A stretch of 64,000 nt of DNA. Origin: Pseudoalteromonas undina (GTDB lineage Bacteria > Pseudomonadota > Gammaproteobacteria > Enterobacterales > Alteromonadaceae). The DNA lies in assembly GCF_000238275.3 (NCBI RefSeq), contig NZ_AHCF03000003.1:1426001-1490000 (forward strand), written 5' to 3'. Every line of letters starts with the position of its first letter. Position 1 is the first letter of the stretch. Positions 41,504 through 48,873 of the stretch are shown here, one piece after another. The notes below the pieces were generated by a model. That model saw only the letters and a list, made by a program, of their open reading frames with translations, was not told where the DNA came from and did not search any database. A program made the translations under genes and the position numbers.

Positions 41504-41814
41504 GACTTTTCCTAGTTAAGTCAAAATATAAATTATACCTTGGCTAGTTAGCTCAGGTAGTTAAACAGCAAATAGAAACACCTATCGCACTAAGTGCAGC
41601 AAATAGCAAATCACTTAATACGATAGGTGCTTTAACGAATATCTACTATAAACGTTAGCGCTTAAATTGCTTAAGCGACATGTGATTTATAAGCCCTTTT
41701 TTAAATACACACAAACGAGATATTTTTAGCGTGAAGATAAAAATATTTGATGAACTTTTTTATTGTTAATTTGTGTTTTAAAATAGCCAAAATTTACCAC
41801 TAAAAGTGATCATT
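41504..41814. promoter_or_regulatory. Divergent rimK-like/yjdM region with a long imperfect inverted repeat
   Basis: 311 bases without a gene. At 41579-41629 CACCTATCG pairs with CGATAGGTG (nine bp). After a 3x3 internal loop, TAAGTG (41591-41596) pairs with CACTTA (41612-41617) around a 15-base loop. An AAA/TTT pairing can extend the base past one bulge. It lacks a clear T-run. It could be a structured RNA, an operator pair or a degenerate repeat. Confidence 0.45.
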
Positions 41815-42150
41815 ATGTCTCTTCCCGCTTGCCCTAAATGCCAATGTGAATACATTTACGAAGACCAACAGCTGCTTATATGCCCAGAATGTGCTTATGA
41901 ATGGAACCCAAATAATACAAGCGATGAAGACGCTATTTTGGTAAAAGATGCAAACGGCACTTTACTAGCCGATGGTGACAAAGTAACCGTTGCGAAAGAT
42001 TTAAAAATTAAAGGCAGTTCTCAGGTTATAAAAATTGGTACTAAAGCTTTGGTAAGACGTGTGCTTGATAAAAAAGATCACCAGCTAGATTGTAAAGTAG
42101 ATGGCATTGGCGAAATGATGGTAACGGCTAAGTTTGTGAAAAAAGCCTGA
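41815..42150 (+). CDS. yjdM: YjdM (PhnA) zinc-ribbon protein
   Basis: 111-residue cytoplasmic protein, same length as E. coli YjdM. The N-terminal zinc ribbon has two CxxC knuckles (CPKCQCEY and CPECAYEWN), followed by an SH3-like domain with [29 protein letters not shown]. The name PhnA is historical; it is not phosphonoacetate hydrolase. I chose the ATG at 41815 because the protein then begins MSLPACPKC like E. coli; an upstream GTG adds three residues. Confidence 0.93.
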   Translation: MSLPACPKCQCEYIYEDQQLLICPECAYEWNPNNTSDEDAILVKDANGTLLADGDKVTVAKDLKIKGSSQVIKIGTKALVRRVLDKKDHQLDCKVDGIGEMMVTAKFVKKA

Positions 42151-42202
42151 AATTACAAAAACTCACTTGTAAAAATTAACACAAAGCAATAACGCTTAAC
42201 TG

Positions 42203-42754
42203 CTAATTTTTTAGCTCTTTAGATAGCGCAGCTAATGTTTGATCGTAAGCATTCTGATTAAAGTTACTTGAGTGTGGGTTCATAAAACCATGTAAGTAAT
42301 CAACATGCTTTACGTTAACATTAGCCTTTGTTGCAAGCTCCACCTGTAATGATTTAACATCAAAGTGCGGCTCATAATGCGGAAAAATGAGTTCAATCTC
42401 AAATTGTGGTTGTATATCTGTATGGTGCCTAATTTGCGAGCTGTAAAAACAAATGCCCTTAGCTATCGTTTTAATCGCCGGGTGTGCAGACATTGACCAA
42501 ATTGCCGATGCGCCAACACTAAAACCAATCAATATGGTGCTGCCAGCGAGTGGTTTAATCGCTTTTTGTAAAATAGCTACATACTCATCAAGGCCTATAT
42601 GCTGACTAAAATACTCATAGGCCTGCTGTTCACTGTTAAATGCCATATCAACCCCGCCATAGGGATCGACAATAGACTGAGCGTTTAGTTTTTCAGCAAA
42701 TGCTTTTAAAGCCGCTGTATTACCAAAAATATCACTGACCAATACCAAGTTCAT
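42203..42754 (-). CDS. Small alpha/beta hydrolase, dienelactone-hydrolase-like
   Basis: 183-residue single-domain hydrolase. The nucleophile elbow is GFSVGAS with Ser79, and a late histidine lies in DYLHGFMNPHS. A final acid around FPHYEPHFD is likely but not certain. The size and late HGF motif are like dienelactone hydrolases, though the nucleophile is Ser rather than Cys. The substrate is unknown. Confidence 0.7.
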   Translation of the reverse strand: MNLVLVSDIFGNTAALKAFAEKLNAQSIVDPYGGVDMAFNSEQQAYEYFSQHIGLDEYVAILQKAIKPLAGSTILIGFSVGASAIWSMSAHPAIKTIAKGICFYSSQIRHHTDIQPQFEIELIFPHYEPHFDVKSLQVELATKANVNVKHVDYLHGFMNPHSSNFNQNAYDQTLAALSKELKN

Positions 42755-42858
42755 AAACGGCTCATCTTTAATTTTATTCTATAAGTTTTAGGCAATAATT
42801 TAACAAAGAGGCCTACGAGATGCTGCGCCTCAGAGTAAGAGACAAATAAATACTACAT

Positions 42859-43335
42859 TCAAAGCACTTCAACCACATCGTAACTATGTTTTAGATCACC
42901 GAGTGTTAAACTAACTTCATCATCGACTTGTTTACCTAATAACTGTTGCCCTAATGGTGCGCCAGAGGTAAGTACTTGAATGGTTGTGCCTTTAATATCA
43001 ACGGTTAATCCACCAGCTGCTGGGCCTAAATAAAACCATTTTTGTGTGCTGGCATCGTCTTCTAAACATACCAATGAGCTTATAACGACAGTGCCTGTAA
43101 CGGGTTCGTTGTATATGGCTTCAAATAGTTGTATTTCTTTATAGCACTCATTAACTCGCTCTGCATGGCCTTGTGCTAAATAGGCAGCTTCAAGCCCGAG
43201 GGTATCGTATTGGGTCTCTGCAATACTTTCTTCATGGGTAGCGGTATCGTGAGCTGTTTGAGCTGCAATTTTAGCAGTGTTTAGTTGCTCATCTAAGGCA
43301 AAACGAAGGTGCTCAGTAACATGGGCTTTATTCAT
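42859..43335 (-). CDS. GreA/GreB-family transcription factor-like protein
   Basis: 158-residue protein with the Gre layout. An N-terminal helical hairpin covers ~1-75 (AQTAHDTATHEESIAETQYDTLGLEAAYLAQGHAERVNEC). A C-terminal FKBP-like domain covers ~80-158 (VSSLVCLED-like, YLGPAAGG, VLTSGAPLGQQLLGKQVDDEVSL). It is not GreA or GreB proper. The acidic tip residues that drive transcript cleavage are not clearly in place, so it may compete with Gre factors or DksA in the RNA polymerase channel rather than cleave. It lies downstream of secF2, separated by a strong hairpin. Confidence 0.78.
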   Translation of the reverse strand: MNKAHVTEHLRFALDEQLNTAKIAAQTAHDTATHEESIAETQYDTLGLEAAYLAQGHAERVNECYKEIQLFEAIYNEPVTGTVVISSLVCLEDDASTQKWFYLGPAAGGLTVDIKGTTIQVLTSGAPLGQQLLGKQVDDEVSLTLGDLKHSYDVVEVL

Positions 43336-43376
43336 TTGGAAAATTCACTCAATTCGGTAAAAATAATTTTGCCATT

Positions 43377-43431
43377 TTAGCATTGTTGCTACATCGAACA
43401 CTATCCCTTTGCTGTGTAACAACAATGCTAA
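43377..43431 (-). terminator. Strong hairpin between secF2 and the Gre-like gene
   Basis: TTAGCATTGTTG and CAACAATGCTAA form a perfect 12-bp stem. On the minus-strand RNA one U-G pair and UAC/GUA extend it to about 16 bp, with a 23-base loop. It begins 10 bases after the secF2 stop. The T-rich tract is about 10 bases beyond, so it may protect the secDF2 mRNA end as well as terminate. Confidence 0.6.
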
Positions 43432-43440
43432 TATTTAAGG

Positions 43441-44370
43441 CTATGGCATATCCATTAATGCCTGCGTTTGCTGATCCACTTGCTTATCGTAGTTTTTAGC
43501 ACTTAACCCAAGTAGCTCAGGTAATGTAGCAGCAATACAAATAGACGACAGCGTGCCTACGACTATTCCTGCAAACAAAGCAATGGCAAACCCCTGCAGC
43601 GGCGCGCCAGCTAACAGCCAAACACTTGCCACTGTTGCGAGCGTAGTTCCTGAGGTAATAAGCGTACGAGTTAAGGTGCTTTTAATAGCACTGTTGATAA
43701 TACGACTTGGTTTTAGCGAAATATTTGTTGGTATGCGTAATAGCTCGCGTACTCTATCGCCCACTATTATTGAGTCATTTAGGGAGTAGCCAATAATTGC
43801 CAATAAACTGGCTAAAACGGTTAGGTTAAACTCTATTTGTAACCACGAAAATAAGCCAACCACCAGCACTAAATCATGTAATAAAGCCACCACAGAGCCT
43901 AATGCTAAACGCCACTCAAACCGAACAGCTAAATAAATCATTACCGCTACCATCGCAGCAAATAAGGCTAAGCAGCCTTGCTCAAATAATTCATCACCCA
44001 CTTGAGAGCCAATATAAGCCGATGATAAAACCTCAGCGTTTATATCTGGGTTTTGGCTAATCGCGGTTTTCCAAGCATCATTATTAGCTTCCTCACTTGG
44101 CGCTTGCGTTAATTGAAAATGATTATTGCCCTGTGCTGTAAGTTCAAATTCACCTTGATGGTTTTTAGCAATAAATTGCTCAAGCTGTTTTAGTTCAACA
44201 CCTTGGCTGGTGGTAAATTCTGTTAAATAACCACCCGTAAAATCAAGGCCAAAATTAAGCCCTTTTTGTGCAATGGTGAATACTGATAACAACACAAATA
44301 TGGCACTTATAAGCAAGCCTGTATAACGCATACGTGACCCTGTCTCACATTTTAAAAAAGTGTTAAGCAT
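43441..44370 (-). CDS. secF: Protein translocase subunit SecF, second copy (SecF2-like)
   Basis: Partner of SecD in the proton- or sodium-driven complex that helps pull preproteins across the inner membrane. 309 residues: TM1 at ~15-35, the periplasmic P4-type domain after NFGLDFTGGYLTEF, then five TM segments with ASLLAIIGYSLNDSIIVGDRVRELLR and LTRTLITSGTTLATV. The start overlaps the secD stop by eight bases. No yajC, tgt or queA genes are near, as would be expected for the primary locus, so this is probably the second, inducible copy. Confidence 0.9.
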   Translation of the reverse strand: MLNTFLKCETGSRMRYTGLLISAIFVLLSVFTIAQKGLNFGLDFTGGYLTEFTTSQGVELKQLEQFIAKNHQGEFELTAQGNNHFQLTQAPSEEANNDAWKTAISQNPDINAEVLSSAYIGSQVGDELFEQGCLALFAAMVAVMIYLAVRFEWRLALGSVVALLHDLVLVVGLFSWLQIEFNLTVLASLLAIIGYSLNDSIIVGDRVRELLRIPTNISLKPSRIINSAIKSTLTRTLITSGTTLATVASVWLLAGAPLQGFAIALFAGIVVGTLSSICIAATLPELLGLSAKNYDKQVDQQTQALMDMP

Positions 44371-46201
44371 GCGCGTTTACTCCTGCTTTTTTGCCCAGCT
44401 TTAAATATAAGCTTTGGCTTAAATATTTCGATACATACACACCAGTAAACACCGATGTAATAAGACCAAGCGCCAGCGTTATCGCAAAGCCTTTTACTGG
44501 GCCATATCCTATGCCATATAAAATAATCGCGGTGATCATGGTGGTAATATTGGCATCAAATATAGTATTAGCAGCCTGTTTATAACCCTCTTGGATTGCT
44601 TGATACGGGGGGCGACCTTTGCGACGCTCTTCTTTTATGCGTTCAAATATAATCACGTTAGTATCAACCGCCATTCCTATAGTTAATACTAAGCCTGCTA
44701 TCCCTGGAAGAGTTAAAACCACCCCAGGTAATAACGACATTAGCCCCACTAAAGAGGTTAAGTTTAAAATTAACGCAACATTTGCAATAAGCCCTAAACG
44801 GCGGTACCACAGTGCCATAAACGCAAGTGTTAAACCCATGCCTAACATTAACGCTGCTAATCCATTATTAATATTGTCTTGGCCAATGCTTGGGCCAATA
44901 GTTTGCTCATGCACTATCGTTACAGGCGCAGTAAGTGATCCTGCGCGTAGTAGTAGCGCTAAATCGGCAGCGGCTTGTTGGCTCTGCATATTGGTTATAC
45001 TAAACCGCGAGCTTAAATGCTGGGCAATGTTCGCCACATTAATGACTTCGCTTTTTTTAACCACTTCACCTTTAGCATTTTGTGAATACTCTGAATAGAG
45101 CGTTGCCATAGGTTTACCTATATTCGCCTTTGAAAAAGCCGACATAGCATCGCCACCTTGGCCATCTAAGCTCAGTTGTACCAAAGGTTTACCCCAGTCA
45201 TCACGGCCTATATTAGCGTTATTAATATGCTCACCGGTAAATATAGGTACAGGGTCGAGCTTAATAGTCCCTCCCGATTGCAAATTAAACGTTTGCCCGC
45301 CTCTCTCTTTAAGTTGATAAAACCCCAATGACGCGGTTGCACCAATTATGCGTTTTGCTTCAGCTGGATCTTGCACGCCAGGTAGCTCAATACGAATGCG
45401 CTGCTTACCTTGGCGCTGTGTAACGGCCTCAGTTATACCGAGCTCTTCTATGCGTGAGCGAAGTGTGGTGAGTGTTTGGCTCATCACTTCTTTATCAAAT
45501 GCGCTGCGCCCTTGCTCAGAATAGCTAATTTTAACGACCTGTAAGTTGCCATTAGTTGATGTGGTTGTAGTGAGGTTTTCAAAACGGCTTTTAAGCTCTT
45601 TTATGACAACTATTAGCTTATCACCAGCATTCTCAAGCGCACTTATTTCAAAGCCCTGATTAGTCTGCTTCGCTTTAACGCCATAGGCTTTTTGTTTAAC
45701 AATAATAGCTTTTGTTTGTTGATATGCACTGAGTAATTGCTCATCAACCGCTTTTTCTAAATCAACATCAAGTACAAACAATACCCCGCCGTTTAAATCA
45801 AGACCCAGCTTTATGGGCGATAAGCCAAACTCTTGTAACCAAATAGGGCTGGTTGCATGTTCAACAATTTTAACTTGTGTGTTTGGAAAGTTTGATTTTA
45901 AAGCCGCCTGAGCTTGGGCACTTTGCGTTGGTGTATTTAAAAGTACATTAATATTTGCTTGGTCTTTTAAACTTTCACTCACTTCAAAACCTTGGCTATT
46001 TAAAAAGCTAACTAGGTTTTCAGTACTTGGCATTACTTGCGTTTTAACATCAGAAGCTGCACTAATATGCAACCATGACTTATTCGGATATAAATTAGGT
46101 AAGGCGCTTATTGCTAGTAACACTAATACAATCAGCATGGCTACATAGCTCAATTTAAACTTAGCCTTAAATGGCTTTTTCTCTTTTTTTAGACTTAACA
46201 T
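44363..46201 (-). CDS. secD: Protein translocase subunit SecD, second copy (SecD2-like)
   Basis: 612 residues, like E. coli SecD. TM1 is ~17-37. Periplasmic P1 head and base domains include PIKLGLDLNGGVLFVLDVD and TLRSRIEELGITEAVTQRQGKQRIRIELPGVQDP. Six TM segments from ~450 contain LVLTIGMAVDTNVIIFERIKEE, with the conserved Asp. Translation starts at ATG 46201 with AAGGA six bases upstream. That ribosome-binding site is complementary to a segment just after the upstream VemP-like gene. The layout small-exported-peptide - secD - secF without yajC is that of the export-regulated SecDF2 of Vibrio. Confidence 0.92.
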   Translation of the reverse strand: MLSLKKEKKPFKAKFKLSYVAMLIVLVLLAISALPNLYPNKSWLHISAASDVKTQVMPSTENLVSFLNSQGFEVSESLKDQANINVLLNTPTQSAQAQAALKSNFPNTQVKIVEHATSPIWLQEFGLSPIKLGLDLNGGVLFVLDVDLEKAVDEQLLSAYQQTKAIIVKQKAYGVKAKQTNQGFEISALENAGDKLIVVIKELKSRFENLTTTTSTNGNLQVVKISYSEQGRSAFDKEVMSQTLTTLRSRIEELGITEAVTQRQGKQRIRIELPGVQDPAEAKRIIGATASLGFYQLKERGGQTFNLQSGGTIKLDPVPIFTGEHINNANIGRDDWGKPLVQLSLDGQGGDAMSAFSKANIGKPMATLYSEYSQNAKGEVVKKSEVINVANIAQHLSSRFSITNMQSQQAAADLALLLRAGSLTAPVTIVHEQTIGPSIGQDNINNGLAALMLGMGLTLAFMALWYRRLGLIANVALILNLTSLVGLMSLLPGVVLTLPGIAGLVLTIGMAVDTNVIIFERIKEERRKGRPPYQAIQEGYKQAANTIFDANITTMITAIILYGIGYGPVKGFAITLALGLITSVFTGVYVSKYLSQSLYLKLGKKAGVNAHA

Positions 46202-46206
46202 AGTTA

Positions 46207-46307
46207 TTCCTTATTACTAGGCATAGCCCAGTAACGTACCTATTAGGCACAATTAATCTGCAGGTCAAAACGCGATGCGTTAAAACCAATTAACATTAAA
46301 TAAGGAA
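46207..46307 (-). promoter_or_regulatory. secD2 translation switch: anti-SD element, internal hairpin and SD
   Basis: On the minus-strand RNA, UUCCUUAUU (46307-46299) begins three bases after the vemP-like stop. It is perfectly complementary to AAUAAGGAA (46215-46207), which contains the secD2 Shine-Dalgarno sequence; one further G-U pair is possible. A second hairpin, UUACUGGGC (46234-46226) with GCCUAGUAA (46222-46214), ends beside the SD and overlaps the long-range helix by two bases, so the two folds compete. A ribosome halted at the 3' end of the small gene should disrupt the long-range helix. Confidence 0.75.
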
Positions 46308-46309
46308 CT

Positions 46310-46771
46310 TTAAGCGTGATAGGTAGTTACAGCGGTGTATAACAGGTTAGCGTCTTTCCAGCCGCTCAAGCGCGACTTTTTACTTTTAAATAGCCAGGTA
46401 TACCAAGGCTGACTTATGTTGACTGCTTGCGGTCGCAAAAAAATATGCCTACACCCATTTAGGGCAAAAAACTCATGCACTACATCGTATTCAGGATCGC
46501 CCTGCGCACTATGTAGAAATAAAAATGAGTTATTGGCTGTTAACCTAGGTTGATGAGCATCAAAATCAGAATGCTTTGAGTTTTTGTGCTTTAAATTGCC
46601 AAGCGATTTTGTAGGTGTAGGAGTGTTAGTTAAATGGTCAACATTAACAATATCGGTAAGACTGCTTAAGTTACTGCCTAAACCCTGCTTTACGCTCATA
46701 GCATGGCTTTGCACACTAAAGAGTGCAGCAAAAAACAAGCATGTAGCGAAAAAAACGCGAAATTTAAACAT
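46310..46771 (-). CDS. vemP: VemP-like secreted export-monitoring arrest peptide
   Basis: 153-residue protein upstream of secD2-secF2. Residues 1-24 form a Sec signal peptide (basic start, hydrophobic FFATCLFFAALFSV, AXA-like site SHA). The middle is hydrophilic with no known domain. Near the end is SRLSGWKDANLLYTAV (residues 133-148), which resembles the arrest motif of Vibrio alginolyticus VemP as I remember it (an SGWK core with an essential Trp). The distance from this Trp to the C-terminus, 15 residues, is also similar. VemP stalls its own ribosome until export pulls it free and thereby controls SecDF2. Location, size and the downstream RNA element support the same role. The match is from memory and not from an alignment. 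Confidence 0.78.
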   Translation of the reverse strand: MFKFRVFFATCLFFAALFSVQSHAMSVKQGLGSNLSSLTDIVNVDHLTNTPTPTKSLGNLKHKNSKHSDFDAHQPRLTANNSFLFLHSAQGDPEYDVVHEFFALNGCRHIFLRPQAVNISQPWYTWLFKSKKSRLSGWKDANLLYTAVTTYHA

Positions 46772-46884
46772 TTGCCATTTAAAACTAAAATAAAGGATAG
46801 CTAGTATATAAGGGCAGCTAATTAAAATACAATAGCCGTTCTTAAGCTAATTCATTTATATAATATCAAATACTGAGATCCTCG

Positions 46885-48681
46885 ATGCGCTCCAGACAAA
46901 GTTCAGTAAAACGCCCCGACGCCATGAATTTAAAACAAAGCGTTCAAACTCTTTGGCCTTATATCACTAAGTTTAAAGGCCGTGTGCTGATTGCTATATT
47001 AGCGCTCATCGGTGCTAAAGGCGCGACATTACTCATGCCATGGGCTTTAAAAGAAATAATTGATTCGGTTGATAAATCAATTAATCCACTACTTCTTGTT
47101 CCTACTTTATTACTGATTATGTACGGCGCATTGCGCTTTGCTAGTGTATTTTTGGGTGAAGTACGCGATGGAGTATTTTCGCGAGTCACCGAGCATGCCA
47201 TGCGAGATATTGGACTTAAAGTGTTTAAACATTTGCACTCATTAGATTTAGCTTTTCATTTAGATAGGCAAACTGGCGGCATAAGTCGAGACATAGAGCG
47301 CGGCACCAGTGGCTTAAGCTTTTTAATGCGTTTTTTAATGTTTAATATTGTGCCCACGTTGTTTGAAATAATGACTGTGGCGATTATTTTTGGCAGCTTG
47401 TTTTCTATTTGGTTTGCGCTGATCACCCTATTGGCTGTGGCTATTTATATTTTTTTTACCGTGACGGTTACCCAATGGCGAAACCGCTTTATTCGTGAGT
47501 CAAATGCTGCCGACAACCAAAGTAATACCCGCGCCATCGACAGTTTATTAAATTACGAAACCGTAAAATACTTTAATAATGAACAGCATGAAGCCCAAAC
47601 TTACGACACATTTTTAGCAACCTGGGAACAAGCACGATTAAAAAATCGACTCTCGTTACTGGTGCTTAATTCAGGGCAAGCGCTGATCATTGCGTGTGCA
47701 ATAACCGCATTAATGTGGCTTGGTGCCAATGAAGTGGTCACCGGCGAGTTAACGATTGGTGAACTGGTAATGATTAACGCGTATATGATTCAGCTTTTTT
47801 TACCCCTTAACTTTTTGGGGTTTGCGTACCGTGAAATACGCCGCGCTCTTACCGACCTTGAAAACATGCTTGGATTACTAAATACCTCTCCCAAAGTAGC
47901 AGATAGCGAAACCGCGCAACCATTAGCACTCAAAAATGGGGCAATTAGCTTTGAAAACGTCAGCTTTAGCTACGATAGCAAGCGTCCTATTCTTAAGAAT
48001 GTCAGTTTTCATGTAAATCCTGGTGCTAAGGTAGCGGTTGTAGGTGCTAGTGGCGCAGGTAAAAGCTCGTTAGCCCGCTTGTTATACCGTTTTTATGAAC
48101 TTTCATCGGGCGCGATTAAAATTGATAATCAAGCCATAAACACGGTCACCTTGGCAAGTTTGCGTGAAGCTATTGCCATAGTGCCGCAAGATACTGTGTT
48201 ATTTAATACCAGCATACGCGAAAATATTCACTACGGCAGACCCAGCGCCAGTGAAGATGAAGTAAACAAAGCCATAAACATGGCGCACCTAACAGACTTT
48301 ATTAATAGCCTAGATAAAGGCGATAAAACCTTGGTAGGCGAACGCGGACTAAAAGTCTCTGGTGGCGAAAAACAACGTATTGCTATTGCTCGCGCTATTT
48401 TAAAACAATCGCCAATTTTAATTTTTGACGAAGCCACTTCGGCGCTGGACTCACAATCTGAGCAAGCCATATTAAATGCTATGCGAGAAGTTGCCTCTAA
48501 TCATACCAGTATTGTTATTGCGCACCGCTTATCAACAATTACCGATGCCGATACAATTATCGTACTCAAAGCGGGAGAAGTACTAGAACAAGGTAAACAT
48601 GATGAATTACTCATGCAAAATGGTGAATATGCGCACATGTGGACCTTACAACAAAAGCAGTCAAAGGCTGCAATAAACTAA
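46885..48681 (+). CDS. Atm1-like ABC transporter (fused permease-ATPase)
   Basis: 598-residue half-transporter. Six TM helices lie in ~30-320, and QTGGISRDIERGTSGLSFLMRF and SLLNYETVKYFNNEQHEA are the hallmark of the Atm1/HMT1 class that exports glutathione-linked metal or sulfur compounds. The nucleotide-binding domain shows Walker A GASGAGKSS (387-395), signature VSGGEKQRIAIARAI and Walker B ILIFDEATSALD. It probably works as a homodimer in the inner membrane. It is divergent from the vemP-like gene. Confidence 0.9.
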   Translation: MRSRQSSVKRPDAMNLKQSVQTLWPYITKFKGRVLIAILALIGAKGATLLMPWALKEIIDSVDKSINPLLLVPTLLLIMYGALRFASVFLGEVRDGVFSRVTEHAMRDIGLKVFKHLHSLDLAFHLDRQTGGISRDIERGTSGLSFLMRFLMFNIVPTLFEIMTVAIIFGSLFSIWFALITLLAVAIYIFFTVTVTQWRNRFIRESNAADNQSNTRAIDSLLNYETVKYFNNEQHEAQTYDTFLATWEQARLKNRLSLLVLNSGQALIIACAITALMWLGANEVVTGELTIGELVMINAYMIQLFLPLNFLGFAYREIRRALTDLENMLGLLNTSPKVADSETAQPLALKNGAISFENVSFSYDSKRPILKNVSFHVNPGAKVAVVGASGAGKSSLARLLYRFYELSSGAIKIDNQAINTVTLASLREAIAIVPQDTVLFNTSIRENIHYGRPSASEDEVNKAINMAHLTDFINSLDKGDKTLVGERGLKVSGGEKQRIAIARAILKQSPILIFDEATSALDSQSEQAILNAMREVASNHTSIVIAHRLSTITDADTIIVLKAGEVLEQGKHDELLMQNGEYAHMWTLQQKQSKAAIN

Positions 48682-48873
48682 GCCTCTCGGGTACGATTGA
48701 AGTATCTGAGTGCTTTTTTTTGCTATTTTGCTAGTATTTCATTCATCTTATCGACCGGTACGGTTATTCACCTCAAAAGGTTTGTTTGCAGTGAAGTTAT
48801 CAATACAATCAAGTAGCTATTTTTATAACAAAAATATAACGAATTAAATAACGTGAATTCATAGGGGAAAATA

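Noticed and set aside
44619..45098. 159-codon plus-strand frame
   Set aside because: Antisense shadow of secD2; composition follows the codon pattern of the opposite strand.
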